Assembly: GCF_002858745.1 (NCBI RefSeq)
Contig: NZ_PJRO01000007.1
Location: 115,405-179,404, forward strand
Direction of reading: 5' to 3'
Source: Mesorhizobium loti
GTDB lineage: Bacteria; Pseudomonadota; Alphaproteobacteria; Rhizobiales; Rhizobiaceae
Length of the DNA stretch: 64,000 nucleotides
Part shown: in pieces, positions 8,990-19,613 of the stretch
Layout: each line of letters opens with the position of its first letter
Position numbering within the stretch: position 1 is the stretch's first letter
Notes under the pieces: generated by a model
What the model was told of the DNA's origin: nothing
Seen by the model: the letters and a program-made list of their open reading frames with translations, nothing else
Databases searched by the model: none
Made by a program: the position numbers and the translations under genes

Positions 8990-10036
8990 ATGTCTCTGAA
9001 AGGCTCGGTCAAGCGGTTCCTCAAGCACGGCGCAATCCGCGCCGGCCTGGAAGGCGTGGCGCTGACGCGTGCCGGCATGTTGTGGCCGGCAGCGGCAGGG
9101 CGCGGCGTGATCTTAACCCTCCACCATGTGCGCCCGGCGCGGCGTGGCGGCTACGACCCGATCGCGACACTTTCGGTGACGCCGGAATTCCTCGACGTGG
9201 CGATCCGCGTCTGTGTCGAAAAAGGCATGACGCCGGCGGCACTGGAAGATCTGCCGCGCCTGCTTGCCGATCCCACGGAAAAGCGCCGCTTCGTTGCCTT
9301 CACGCTGGATGACGGCCTGCGCGACAATGCCGAGCACGCCGCACCGGTGTTTCGTCGGCATGGCGTGCCCTACACCATCTTCATCGCCAAGGGTTTCGTC
9401 GAACGCACCCGCTCGATGTGGTGGGAAACCGGCAAGGTGCTGACCCGCTCCAAGGACAGGTTCGAGTTCGATTTCGGCAACGGAATAGAGACGGTCGTCA
9501 CGCAAAGCCTCGCCCAGAAGCAGGATGCCTATGAGCGGATCGTCCATTTCGTGCATTCCAACAACGAGGACGCAGCGGTCGCAGAGATCGAACGGGCGGC
9601 ACGGTCGCGCATGATCGACCCGCTTGCCATCGTCGACCAGTTGGTCATGACGGCGGACGAATTGCGGGCGCTTTCCGCCGACCCGCTGGTCCGCTTCGGC
9701 GCGCACACGCAGACCCATATCGCCATGGCGAGAGTGGACGAAGCGCGGCTCGCCGAGGAGATCACCGGATCGATGGATGCCGTCGAGACCTATGTCGGCT
9801 ACAGGCCGACGACCTTCGCCTATCCCTACGGAACCAAGGTTGCGGTGTCGCCGCGCGAATTCGATGCCGTAAAGAAGGCTGGCATCAAGCTGGCTGTCAC
9901 CACACGACCCGGCATGCTGACGGCGGACAGTTTCGACCGGCCTACCGAACTGCCGCGGATCTCACTCAACGGCCACTACCAGAGGCAGCGCTATGTGAAG
10001 GCACTGCTGACTGGCATTCCCTTCAAGCTTTTCTAA
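8990..10036 (+). CDS. Polysaccharide deacetylase family protein (CE4-like)
   Basis: 348-aa protein with the NodB-homology fold. Motif 1 is FTLDDGLRDN (the TFDDG motif with L for F) and motif 2 is GAHTQTH (the metal-binding H-x-x-x-H). A later segment, FAYPYGTK, corresponds to motif 3. The N-terminus lacks a classic signal peptide. Likely activity is removal of N-acetyl groups from a cell-surface polysaccharide or lipid-linked sugar. Genes of this kind in rhizobia are often tied to exopolysaccharide or LPS modification. It ends in a 4-nt convergent overlap with the citrate synthase-like gene. Confidence 0.85.
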   Translation: MSLKGSVKRFLKHGAIRAGLEGVALTRAGMLWPAAAGRGVILTLHHVRPARRGGYDPIATLSVTPEFLDVAIRVCVEKGMTPAALEDLPRLLADPTEKRRFVAFTLDDGLRDNAEHAAPVFRRHGVPYTIFIAKGFVERTRSMWWETGKVLTRSKDRFEFDFGNGIETVVTQSLAQKQDAYERIVHFVHSNNEDAAVAEIERAARSRMIDPLAIVDQLVMTADELRALSADPLVRFGAHTQTHIAMARVDEARLAEEITGSMDAVETYVGYRPTTFAYPYGTKVAVSPREFDAVKKAGIKLAVTTRPGMLTADSFDRPTELPRISLNGHYQRQRYVKALLTGIPFKLF

Positions 10037-11172
10037 CCGCCAGCCGGCAGCGGTCCTTCATAGCGGGCGCGCGGGCGAATCGGCTTGCCCGACATGACTT
10101 GTTCGATGGCGTGCGCGGTCCAGCCGATGCTGCGGCCCAACGCGAACAGGCGGATGGGCGCATCGGCCGGCAAGCGATAGGACCGGGTCAGCGCCACAAG
10201 TGCAAAATCGATCGTCGGCTCGGCACCGGTGGCATCAAACGCCGCCTGGCGCAGCTCGAGAATATCGTCGTCCAGCTGCATGTCGGCCAGCAATGCTGCC
10301 CCACGCGGATCGCCGCCGGGATAGAGCGGATGGCCGAAGCCCGGCAGCGGCCGGTCATGATCGATCCAGCGCGCCATCGCGGCGCGCACGCCGATCCGCG
10401 CTGCGTCATCCACCAGCATGGCGACGGCATCGGCGGCAGTGCCGTGGCGCGGACCATAGAGCGTCGACAGCCCCGCCAGCAGGCAGGCGACAAGCGGTGC
10501 ACCGGTCGAGGCTGCCACGCGGGCGGCAAAGGCCGAGGCATTGAGTTCGTGGTCGGCCACCAGCACCATGACACGGCGCAGCACCTCCGCCGCCGGTTCG
10601 ACCCGCCAGCCCTTCGCCAGCCGCTGGTGCACCGGCTCGACACCGGGAGCAGCCCCCAGCGCACCGGCGAGAGCCGCAATGGCCGGCATCGCGTCCGCCT
10701 GCAGGACGGAGGCATTGCGCCCAAGCGAAGGCTGCCCCCTTGCCGCCAGGCTGGCGAGGACCGAAAACGCCTGGGCGATGCCTGTCTCAGCCGGCGTACC
10801 CGATGTTGCAAAACGTGGAGGAGCTGCACTCGCCCACAGCAGCCATGCCGTGTCCTCCAGGGTCGCGGTCTGCGAAAACGTCACCGCATCCTCGCCGCGG
10901 TAGACCAGCCTGCCGTGGATGACGGTCGACAGCTCGGTGGCGAACACCGGCTCACCCCAGGCAACGACGCTTGCGGCGATCGCGGCGACGCGCCTTCCCC
11001 GCGCCCGACGCGTGGTGAGCGCTTCGATATCTTCCAGCCGATAAAGGCTGCGACGCGGATCGGCAGGATCCGGCTGCATGCCGATCTGGTTGCGGCTGAC
11101 ATAGGCGTAGAGCGTCTGCGCGCGCACACCCAGCCTGTTCAGCGCCTCGTCACGGGTCAACCATGCGCTCAT
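10033..11172 (-). CDS. Citrate synthase family protein with N-terminal helix-turn-helix
   Basis: 379-aa protein. Residues about 1-55 (MSAWLTRDEALNRLGV onward) look like a MerR/excisionase-type DNA-binding or wing domain with YAYVSRNQIG; the rest is a citrate synthase fold. The equivalents of the catalytic residues are visible: GPRHGTAADAV (His), PGFGHPLYPGGDPR (His) and an Asp in TIDFALVALTR. It was started at ATG 11172 with AGAAG upstream rather than 11205. It is divergent from a second citrate synthase homologue across an AT-rich palindromic region. It may be an enzyme, a regulator, or both; citrate versus methylcitrate specificity is not visible. Confidence 0.88.
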   Translation of the reverse strand: MSAWLTRDEALNRLGVRAQTLYAYVSRNQIGMQPDPADPRRSLYRLEDIEALTTRRARGRRVAAIAASVVAWGEPVFATELSTVIHGRLVYRGEDAVTFSQTATLEDTAWLLWASAAPPRFATSGTPAETGIAQAFSVLASLAARGQPSLGRNASVLQADAMPAIAALAGALGAAPGVEPVHQRLAKGWRVEPAAEVLRRVMVLVADHELNASAFAARVAASTGAPLVACLLAGLSTLYGPRHGTAADAVAMLVDDAARIGVRAAMARWIDHDRPLPGFGHPLYPGGDPRGAALLADMQLDDDILELRQAAFDATGAEPTIDFALVALTRSYRLPADAPIRLFALGRSIGWTAHAIEQVMSGKPIRPRARYEGPLPAGG

Positions 11173-11188
11173 ATCGGCTCTTCTAATA

Positions 11189-11221
11189 TTGATTATATTG
11201 ATCAAGATTGATGATAATCAA
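11189..11221. promoter_or_regulatory. Palindromic operator/promoter between divergent citrate synthase genes
   Basis: The 93-bp gap is strikingly AT-rich. It contains an 8-bp perfect inverted repeat, TTGATTAT (11189-11196) and ATAATCAA (11214-11221), separated by 17 bp. Inside lies the 8-bp palindrome TTGATCAA (11198-11205) and a further TTGATGAT. Repeated TTGAT units on both strands are what a dimeric regulator would bind. The HTH domain of the flanking minus-strand citrate synthase is the obvious candidate, which is inference from position. Confidence 0.6.
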
Positions 11222-11265
11222 CTACAGCATTATCTCGGATCGAAAATTGGTCAAGGAGCAAGATG

Positions 11266-12354
11266 ATGACAAGCGGACTGGATGATGTGATTGCCGCCGA
11301 AACCGTGCTGTCGGAAGTGGACGGGCTTGGCGGGCACCTGACGATCCGAGGACACGCCTTCCGCGACCTTGCCGGCCGCCGCGACTTCGCCGGCGTGGCG
11401 CATCTGCTGTTCGACGGCTTCTTCACCGACCTGCCAAGTGAGAAAGACCTTGCTGCAAGACTTGGCCATGCACGCGTCGGAGTGTTCGAACGAGTGCAGG
11501 CGCTGCTGCCGACACTGGCCGCGTTCTCCGTCTATGACGGTATGCGCGCCGGCACGGCGCTGATGCCGGACGGCGACACGCTGGACGATGCGCTGCGCCT
11601 GCTGGCCGCGCCCGCGGTGCTGACACCTGCGCTGCTGCGCCTGCGCAAGGGTCTGGATGCCATTGCCCCGAATGCCGAGGCCAGCCATGCAGCCGACATG
11701 CTGGCCATGCTCACCGGCAAGGGCATCAACCGCGACCTGAGCGCCGCGCTCGACACCTATCTCGTCACCGTCTGCGACCACGGCCTCAACGCCTCGACCT
11801 TCGCCGCGCGCGTGGTGGCGTCGACCCAGGCCGGCTTGACTTCGGCGACCCTTGCCGGGCTCGGCGCGCTGAAAGGCCCGCTGCATGGCGGCGCGCCAGG
11901 GCCGGTGATCGCCATGCTCGATGCGATCGCCGCGACTGGAGACGCGACAGGCTGGCTCAACACGGAACTGGCCGAGGGCCACCGCATCATGGGCTTCGGC
12001 CACCGCATCTACCGGGTGCGCGACCCGCGCGCCGATGTACTCAAGACCGTGGTCCGCCGCATCGGCCCCAATGGCGCCGTCGGCCACCGACTGGCTTTCG
12101 CCGAAACGGTGGAACAGGCAGCGCTCGATGTCTTGAAGCAGGCCAAGCCAGGCCGCGTGCTGCAGACCAATGTCGAGTTCTACACGGCACTTCTCCTGGA
12201 AGCGGCGGGCTTCCCGGAGGATGCCTTCACCTGCGTCTTCGCGGCAGGACGCATGGCCGGCTGGATCGCACATGCCCGCGAACAGCAGGCGACCGGCAGG
12301 TTGATCCGGCCGCAATCGCGTTATGTCGGGCCGATGCCGGATCTCGTCGCCTAG
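11266..12354 (+). CDS. Citrate synthase/2-methylcitrate synthase family protein
   Basis: 362-aa citrate synthase homologue without the HTH extension. Catalytic equivalents are LKGPLHGGAPGPV (His), GFGHRIYRVRDPR (His plus Arg) and the Asp/Glu region NVEFYTALLLEAAG. AAGGAG (11253-11258) fits ATG 11266 (7-nt spacing) better than the ATG at 11263. It forms a divergent pair with the HTH-bearing homologue. In this family such short forms condense acetyl- or propionyl-CoA with oxaloacetate; the main TCA citrate synthase is expected elsewhere and is usually about 430 aa. A hetero-oligomer with its neighbour is possible. Confidence 0.9.
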   Translation: MTSGLDDVIAAETVLSEVDGLGGHLTIRGHAFRDLAGRRDFAGVAHLLFDGFFTDLPSEKDLAARLGHARVGVFERVQALLPTLAAFSVYDGMRAGTALMPDGDTLDDALRLLAAPAVLTPALLRLRKGLDAIAPNAEASHAADMLAMLTGKGINRDLSAALDTYLVTVCDHGLNASTFAARVVASTQAGLTSATLAGLGALKGPLHGGAPGPVIAMLDAIAATGDATGWLNTELAEGHRIMGFGHRIYRVRDPRADVLKTVVRRIGPNGAVGHRLAFAETVEQAALDVLKQAKPGRVLQTNVEFYTALLLEAAGFPEDAFTCVFAAGRMAGWIAHAREQQATGRLIRPQSRYVGPMPDLVA

Positions 12355-12371
12355 ACGGCGGCGACTGGAAA

Positions 12372-12659
12372 TCAGACCCCTTCGACCAGCACGATCTCGC
12401 CGTCCGCCACCTTCTGGCGGATGGCGGCGGCGCGCTGATATTCCGGCGAATGGTAGCAGTCATGGGCTACCTGCAAGCTCTCGAACTCGATGATGACGTT
12501 GCGGCCGCGACCCTGTCCTTCGGCTTTCTCATGTTGGCCGCCACGGGCGAGGAACTTGGCGTCAAAACGGTCGAAGGCAAGTTTCGCGGCTTCGACATAG
12601 GCCTTGTAGCCTTCGGCGTCACGCACATCGACACGAGCGATCCAGTATCCCTTGGCCAT
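12372..12659 (-). CDS. DUF1330 family protein
   Basis: 95-aa protein, MAKGYWIARVDVRDAEGY onward, matching the dimeric alpha/beta-barrel DUF1330 family: an opening Y-W-I-A-x-V-D-V strand, FLARGG in the middle and FESLQVAHDCYHSPEY, then a conserved YQRAAAIRQ segment. Function is not established. It is transcribed with pyrF, starting 38 nt after the pyrF stop, and converges on the citrate synthase gene, whose stop is 17 nt away. Confidence 0.85.
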   Translation of the reverse strand: MAKGYWIARVDVRDAEGYKAYVEAAKLAFDRFDAKFLARGGQHEKAEGQGRGRNVIIEFESLQVAHDCYHSPEYQRAAAIRQKVADGEIVLVEGV

Positions 12660-12697
12660 AAACAGTCTCCCTGCGCAGCTTCAGCGTTTCGGATGGC

Positions 12698-13390
12698 TCA
12701 GGCAGCCGCCATCTCGTCCAGGATAGCCTGGGCAGCGGCGCGTCTGTCAACCGCGCCGACGATGGGCCGCGCCACGACAAGGTGGCTCGAACCGTTGCGG
12801 ATGGCGTCTGCCGGGGTGACGACACGCTTCTGGTCACCACGGTCCGCACCTGTCGGACGGATACCGGGCGTCACCACTGCCATATCGGGGCCAACCACCT
12901 TGCGCACGGCCGATGCCTCCTCGGCCGAGCAGACGATGCCGCCCATACCGGCGAACAAGGCCTGTTCGGCGCGCCGCAGCACCAGCGTGTGGGGATCGTA
13001 TTCGTAGCCGGCGTCGATAACGTCCTGTTCGTCCATCGAAGTGAGCACGGTGACGGCGAGCAGGCAGAGATCGCTGCCTCTGGCGGCTTCCACGGCTGCC
13101 CGCATCGTTTTCGGATAGGCGTGCAAGGTGAGCATGGTCATGCCCATCTTGACGATGTTCTCAACACCCTTGGCGACGGTGTTGTCGATGTCGAGCAGCT
13201 TCATGTCGAGGAAGATCTTCTTGCCGTCGGCGGCGAGATCGCGTGCGAACTCCAGCCCGCCGGCAAAAGCAAGCTGATAGCCGATCTTGTAGAAGGAGAC
13301 AGTATCACCCAGCTCCCTCACCGCCTTTTCGGCCTCGGCTACAGTTGGAATGTCGAGGCCGACGATCAGCCTGTCGCGCATATCGCTCAT
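12698..13390 (-). CDS. pyrF: Orotidine 5'-phosphate decarboxylase
   Basis: 230-aa TIM-barrel enzyme for the last step of UMP synthesis. LIVGLDIP opens the barrel, the catalytic D-x-K-x-x-D is seen in [12 protein letters not shown], and the phosphate-loop segment [17 protein letters not shown] is near residue 185. ATG 13390 ([13 protein letters not shown]) matches usual family length. An in-frame GTG at 13408 overlaps the stop of the upstream FMN reductase gene (GTGA) and could also serve, giving six more residues. The FMN reductase and DUF1330 neighbours probably share the transcript. Confidence 0.95.
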   Translation of the reverse strand: MSDMRDRLIVGLDIPTVAEAEKAVRELGDTVSFYKIGYQLAFAGGLEFARDLAADGKKIFLDMKLLDIDNTVAKGVENIVKMGMTMLTLHAYPKTMRAAVEAARGSDLCLLAVTVLTSMDEQDVIDAGYEYDPHTLVLRRAEQALFAGMGGIVCSAEEASAVRKVVGPDMAVVTPGIRPTGADRGDQKRVVTPADAIRNGSSHLVVARPIVGAVDRRAAAQAILDEMAAA

Positions 13391-13404
13391 ATCGTTCAAA
13401 TCCC

Positions 13405-13986
13405 TCACCTCGTTGACAGCATGCGGGCGCGCTCGACCAGCGCCTGCGCCACCAGGTCCATGGCATGGCGAAGCCGCTCGTCGACCAAATTACCGTCCGC
13501 GTCGAAGGCACTGGCGCCGTTCGGCACCGAGCATTCCGGCGTGACGATGTCCATATGGCAGCGCAGCAGGATGGCGCGCAGATGGTTGATGGCGCGCACG
13601 CCGGCGAAATGCCCCTTCGATGACGAGCATAGCGCGACAGCCTTGCCGGCCATCGGCTTCAGTTGCCGGCCGCCGTCATGGCGCACGATGCTGATCCAGT
13701 CGATGGCGTTCTTGAGCAACGGCGACACGGAGCCGTTGTATTCGGGCGTGGCAAGCAGGAGCCCGTCATGGGCGCCAAGCAGGCGCGCCAGCTTCATGAC
13801 GTTCTCAGGGATGCCGGTTTCCTTCTCGATATCCTCGTCGAAGATCGGCATCGGATAATCGGCCAGCGAGATGCGGGTCACATCCGCGCCCTGCATGGCC
13901 AACGCCTTCTGCGCGACGTCGGCCGTCCTGCCGCTGAAGGCACCGCTGCGGATCGAACCCGCGAAAACGAGGATCTTGGGAATCAC
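13405..13986 (-). CDS. NADPH-dependent FMN reductase family protein
   Basis: 193-aa flavodoxin-like reductase. The FMN phosphate loop is [13 protein letters not shown] (residues about 8-20) and the conserved [19 protein letters not shown] segment is near residue 80, both typical of the ChrR/YieF/ArsH-like group. The start is GTG 13986 with AAAGGAG upstream. It would reduce quinones, chromate or other electrophiles using NAD(P)H. It is directly upstream of pyrF with a possible 4-nt overlap. Confidence 0.9.
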   Translation of the reverse strand: MIPKILVFAGSIRSGAFSGRTADVAQKALAMQGADVTRISLADYPMPIFDEDIEKETGIPENVMKLARLLGAHDGLLLATPEYNGSVSPLLKNAIDWISIVRHDGGRQLKPMAGKAVALCSSSKGHFAGVRAINHLRAILLRCHMDIVTPECSVPNGASAFDADGNLVDERLRHAMDLVAQALVERARMLSTR

Positions 13987-14115
13987 GGCTCAGCGCTCCT
14001 TTGCCGTCCGGCAGCTATAGGCGATGACGCCGCCGAATCAAGCGCAAAGCGCGGATCAGGACGGCACAGCCAGTGCGGGAAATCGCAAAGGAGGAGGAGA
14101 GGACCGGTCCGCGCG

Positions 14116-14724
14116 TCAGTTCTTCGCCGGCCGTCGATAGATCCACAGCCGCGTCGGCGGGATGTTGCGCAGCACGAAATGGAAGTGCTCAACCGTGTAG
14201 TTGCCGCGTCCGGGCGGGATCGGCGACAGCGGTCCATAGGTCAGTTGCACGACCGGCCGTCCGGCGGGAATACGATCGAGCAGGCTTTCGAGGTAGCTGA
14301 TGCGCTGGGTGACCGGGAAATTGAGCAGCGGCACGCCAGTCACCACCGAATCGAAGGTAAGGCCGCTATGCTGCCCAAGCGTTTCGTTGAGGTTGAAGGC
14401 ATCGCCCTCGATGACGTTGACGCCCGGATAGAGGCGGCGCAGATGCTGCACGAAATCATGGGAATATTCGACGGCGTAGAGGTTTTCCGGCTTTACGCCG
14501 CGCTCCAGTATGGCGCGCGTGATGACGCCGGTGCCTGGGCCAACCTCGAGAACCGGCAGGCCGGAGCCGGTATCGATGATCGAAGCCATCTTGCGGGCGG
14601 TGATCGAGCTGGTCGGCACGATGGAGCCGACAGCCTTCGGCTTGTCGATCCATCCTTTGAAGAATTTCAGCTCGTCGTCGAACTTCTCTGCGAGCGACTT
14701 CCTCAGTCCCGGACCACGTCCCAT
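14116..14724 (-). CDS. pmtA: Phospholipid N-methyltransferase, PmtA type
   Basis: 202-aa SAM-dependent methyltransferase. Motif I is VLEVGPGTGVI (about residues 58-68); the N-terminal FFKGWIDKPKAVGSIVPTS and the NFPVTQR region match the Sinorhizobium-type PmtA that converts phosphatidylethanolamine to phosphatidylcholine. A TTG sits one codon upstream (14727), but ATG 14724 with AGGAG upstream is preferred. The enzyme acts at the inner face of the membrane. Other rRNA-dimethylase-like proteins share motif I, but the rest fits PmtA well. Confidence 0.88.
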   Translation of the reverse strand: MGRGPGLRKSLAEKFDDELKFFKGWIDKPKAVGSIVPTSSITARKMASIIDTGSGLPVLEVGPGTGVITRAILERGVKPENLYAVEYSHDFVQHLRRLYPGVNVIEGDAFNLNETLGQHSGLTFDSVVTGVPLLNFPVTQRISYLESLLDRIPAGRPVVQLTYGPLSPIPPGRGNYTVEHFHFVLRNIPPTRLWIYRRPAKN

Positions 14725-14845
14725 CAAGCTCTCCTGACCGGCTCCCCCGGAACCCGCTACTCAGACGCTACTTATCAGTTACGTAGGGGTAGGCAAGGCA
14801 AACGTCCACCAATGTCGTGGACAAGACATTTTTTGTCGTCGCTCA

Positions 14846-14948
14846 AGAGCAATTCCAGGAAAAGTGCGTAGCGGTTTTCCGTCCGGAATTGCGTCAAAAC
14901 AAAGAGTTAGAGCGTTTCCGCGTTTCCGAAAAAACGGAAACGCTCTAG
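14846..14948. repeat. Interspersed repeat, family A, copy 1
   Basis: Begins AGAGCAATTCCAGGAAAAGT and continues through GCGGTTTTCC and GTCCGGAATTGCGT, then a hairpin with arms AGAGCGTTTCCG (14909-14920) and CGGAAACGCTCT (14935-14946). The same module recurs at 38323 and, inverted, twice at 59065-59228; a variant is at 52291. The repeat end supplies the stop codon of dnaJ. This sequence type is frequent between genes of Mesorhizobium and relatives as far as I recall. The rest of the pmtA-dnaJ gap shows nothing recognisable. Confidence 0.8.
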
Positions 14949-16075
14949 CGTTCTCCAAACGACTCGAAAAAATCCTTCATGCGCGAGAAGAAACCGCTCG
15001 ACTGCGGGCTGTTCTCCTTCGACGACAACTGTTCGAACTCTTCCAGAAGCTCGCGCTGGCGCCGCGTCAGGTTCTGCGGCGTCTCCACCGCGGTCTGGAT
15101 ATAGAGATCACCGATCTGCGGCTGGCGCAGCACCGGCATGCCTTTGCCCTTCATGCGGAACTGGCGGCCGTTCTGTGTGCCTTCCGGCACCTTCACACGG
15201 GTCTGGCTGCCGTCCAGCGTCGTTACCTCGAAGGAACCGCCGAGAGCCGCTGTCGTCATCGAGATCGGCACCTTGCAATAGAGGTCGGCACCGTCACGCT
15301 GGAAGAACTCGTGCGGCTTGATGGCGAGGAAGATGTAGAGATCGCCCGAAGGGCCGCCACGCAAACCGGCCTCGCCTTCACCGGCAAGGCGGATGCGGGT
15401 GCCGTCCTCGATGCCGGCCGGAATGTTGACGGAGAGCGAACGCTCTTCGGTGATCCGGCCCTGGCCGGCGCATTTCGGGCATGGGTCCTTGATGGTCTGC
15501 CCACGGCCCTGGCACTGCGGACAGGTGCGTTCGATCGAGAAGAACCCCTGGCTGGCGCGCACCTTGCCGTGGCCATGACACATCGAGCAGGTGACCGGCT
15601 GCGTGCCGGGCTTCGCGCCGGAGCCCGAGCATTCGTCGCAGGAAAGCGATGCCGGCACATGGATCTGCGCGGTCTTGCCGGCATAGGCCTCTTCGAGGCT
15701 GACTTCCATGTTGTAGCGCAGGTCAGCGCCACGTTCACGCCCGCCTGAGCTGCGGCGGCGTCCGCCACCCATCATCTCGCCGAAAATGTCTTCGAAGATG
15801 TCGGCGAAGCCGCCGGCGGCAAAGCCGGCACCAGCGCCATTCATGCCGCCATTCTCGAAGGCGGCGTGGCCGAAACGATCATAGGCCGCGCGCTTCTGCG
15901 GGTCCTTCAGTGTCTCGTAGGCTTCATTGATTTCCTTGAACTTGTGCTCGCAGGAGGCATCGCCGGGATTGCGATCGGGATGGAACTGCATCGCCAGTTT
16001 GCGGAAGGCGCCTTTGAGCTCCTTCTCGTCGGCGCCTTTTTGCACGCCGAGCGTTTCGTAGAAATCAGCTTTCAT
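14945..16075 (-). CDS. dnaJ: Chaperone protein DnaJ
   Basis: 376-aa class I J-protein, co-chaperone of DnaK. It has the J domain (residues 1-70) with HPD, a Gly/Phe-rich linker (about 75-105), then four zinc-binding repeats [24 protein letters not shown] and CPKCAGQG, and C-terminal client-binding domains. All four repeats are intact. It lies 232 nt downstream of dnaK beyond a strong terminator, so it may have its own promoter or rely on read-through. The stop codon lies inside a copy of the family A repeat. Confidence 0.98.
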   Translation of the reverse strand: MKADFYETLGVQKGADEKELKGAFRKLAMQFHPDRNPGDASCEHKFKEINEAYETLKDPQKRAAYDRFGHAAFENGGMNGAGAGFAAGGFADIFEDIFGEMMGGGRRRSSGGRERGADLRYNMEVSLEEAYAGKTAQIHVPASLSCDECSGSGAKPGTQPVTCSMCHGHGKVRASQGFFSIERTCPQCQGRGQTIKDPCPKCAGQGRITEERSLSVNIPAGIEDGTRIRLAGEGEAGLRGGPSGDLYIFLAIKPHEFFQRDGADLYCKVPISMTTAALGGSFEVTTLDGSQTRVKVPEGTQNGRQFRMKGKGMPVLRQPQIGDLYIQTAVETPQNLTRRQRELLEEFEQLSSKENSPQSSGFFSRMKDFFESFGER

Positions 16076-16256
16076 CGAGAGCCTGTTCCAATCCCGCTGA
16101 CCGAAGGCTCAAGCAACGGCCAACGTCTGAAGCGCATTGTTTCGACCAGTTGTCCAAAAAGACTGGTCTTCGATTTAGTAACGATGCGACGTCAATGCTA
16201 GGTATCTGGGCCAGTACCAACAAGGAAACGCTGCATTTTCCGGTGCATGGTTGCAA

Positions 16257-16283
16257 AAAAGCCCGGCTTGGCGCCGGGCTTTT
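16257..16283 (-). terminator. Rho-independent terminator after dnaK
   Basis: Read on the minus strand: AAAAGCCCGGC, a 5-nt loop, GCCGGGCTTTT continuing to six T. The 11-bp perfect stem and T-run make a canonical intrinsic terminator 25 nt beyond the dnaK stop. Because the upstream arm also begins with four A, it could terminate weakly from the other direction. Confidence 0.93.
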
Positions 16284-16307
16284 CTGGATTTTTGACCGTC
16301 AGGCCAC

Positions 16308-18224
<1,917 letters not shown>

Positions 18225-18338
18225 CTAGTCTCTCCACTAAGCAGGCTTTCAAGGACCCTGTCAGGCGTTCCGGCGAAAGCCCCTGTTCACAGAAATTCCG
18301 CGCCAGTCCGCTTTTCAGGGCGGCCCGCACGGTTGCGG

Positions 18339-18370
18339 CGTATATAAGAACAGGCCGCCTTGCACGCAAG
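18339..18370 (-). promoter_or_regulatory. RpoH (sigma-32)-type promoter of dnaK
   Basis: On the minus strand, CTTG (18370-18367), an 18-nt spacer, then CTTATATACG (18348-18339). This agrees with the alphaproteobacterial heat-shock consensus CTTG-N17/18-CYTATNTNNG at every defined position of the -10 part. It predicts a transcript start about 18330 and a leader of about 105 nt before the dnaK ATG at 18224. It is the best promoter match in the window. Confidence 0.82.
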
Positions 18371-18699
18371 CATTCTGCGCTTCGGCTTTTCCACTGCCAA
18401 TCATCCTTTTGGCCGTCACAGCGCCGTGCGCCCTTTCGAAAGCACAAAGAACGCTCCAACGCCTTGAAACTGCGCCGATCGCGCTCCGCAAACAGGCCCG
18501 TCAAAAAGGGGCAAGGCGGGCTATCCAGACCGGAATCGGGGCTCTGCGAGACGGTTTCACCGCTGTTTTGCACAGAAATCGTCTGAAAACGCTCCTGAGC
18601 AGTCATTCTGACGGCGGGAAACAGGCAAGGCGAATGGACGCCATGTGCCGGCTCGGCTAGGGTCCGCCCATCTCAGCGCACTTGTTAGTTCATCTCGGA
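18371..18699. other. Non-coding gap between dnaK promoter and dacA-like gene
   Basis: About 330 bp with no convincing gene, repeat or hairpin. Short open frames on both strands show no family features. It must hold the promoter of the D,D-carboxypeptidase gene near its right end, but no clear -35/-10 pair was recognised, and ATG 18700 has only a weak ribosome-binding site. Confidence 0.5.
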
Positions 18700-19599
18700 A
18701 TGCCCACCCTGCCAGCCTCCCACCTGTTCGCTTTTGCCCGCAGATGTCTCGTTGCCCTTGCCGCAGTCGCCTTCGTGGCCGGCTGTACGACCGCGACTCC
18801 ACCTGAGCAGGTGCTTTCCGTACCGGCTCCGGCGCAGAAATATGCGGCCATCGTCGTCGACGCGAAGACCGGCGCAACGGTGTTCGAGGTCAACTCGACC
18901 TCGTCGCGTTATCCGGCCTCGCTCACCAAGATGATGACGCTCTATCTGCTGTTCGAAGCGCTGCAGAGCGGTCGCATCACCAAGGACACTCAGATCCCGG
19001 TTTCGGCCAACGCCGCCTCGCAGCCGCCGACCAAGCTGCGCTTCCGGCCCGGCGAGACGATCGACGTCGATTCCGCCATACGCGCGCTGGTCGTGAAGTC
19101 CGCCAATGACGTCGCCGTGTCGGTCGGAGAATATCTCGGTGGTTCGGAGGAAGGTTTTGCCACCGCGATGACGACCAAGGCTCGCCAGATCGGCATGCGT
19201 TCGACCACCTTCCGCAACGCGTCCGGCCTGCCCGACGACGGTCAGCAGACGACGGCGCGCGACATGGCCGTGCTCGGCCTGGCGCTCAGGGCTCACTTCC
19301 CGCAGCATTATCACTATTTCTCCGAAGCCGATTTCATGTTCCGCGGCAAGCTGGTACGCGGCCACAACGAGATGCTGGGGCGCGTCTACGGCGTCGACGG
19401 CATCAAGACCGGCTATATCCGTGCGTCTGGCTTCAACATCGTCACCTCCTACGACGCCGACGGGAAACGCTTCGTGGTCGTGGTCATGGGCGCCGATACG
19501 GCGCGCCAGCGCAATGCCCATGCCGAAGCCCTGTTGCAGCGGGCGCTGAATCCCACCGATTCCACGACGCGTCTGCTTTATTCGGCGGCGGAGCAGTAG
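18700..19599 (+). CDS. D-alanyl-D-alanine carboxypeptidase (PBP5/6 family), putative lipoprotein
   Basis: 299-aa serine peptidase of family S11. Active-site motifs are complete: SLTK (Ser74, Lys77), SAN in VKSANDVAV, and KTG in DGIKTGYIRASG. The N-terminus has a hydrophobic stretch ending FVAGC, with Cys29 as a likely lipidation site. It trims the terminal D-Ala from peptidoglycan pentapeptides. The C-terminus ends soon after the catalytic domain, so the membrane-anchor domain of classic PBP5 is missing; lipidation would replace it. A TTG at 18682 is in frame, but the ATG is preferred. Confidence 0.9.
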   Translation: MPTLPASHLFAFARRCLVALAAVAFVAGCTTATPPEQVLSVPAPAQKYAAIVVDAKTGATVFEVNSTSSRYPASLTKMMTLYLLFEALQSGRITKDTQIPVSANAASQPPTKLRFRPGETIDVDSAIRALVVKSANDVAVSVGEYLGGSEEGFATAMTTKARQIGMRSTTFRNASGLPDDGQQTTARDMAVLGLALRAHFPQHYHYFSEADFMFRGKLVRGHNEMLGRVYGVDGIKTGYIRASGFNIVTSYDADGKRFVVVVMGADTARQRNAHAEALLQRALNPTDSTTRLLYSAAEQ

Positions 19600-19613
19600 C
19601 CAGGAGCGAATGA

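Noticed and set aside
8902..9312. 136-codon plus frame overlapping the deacetylase start, possible frameshift
   Set aside because: The deacetylase is complete from ATG 8990 with all motifs in one frame, so there is no need for a frameshift.
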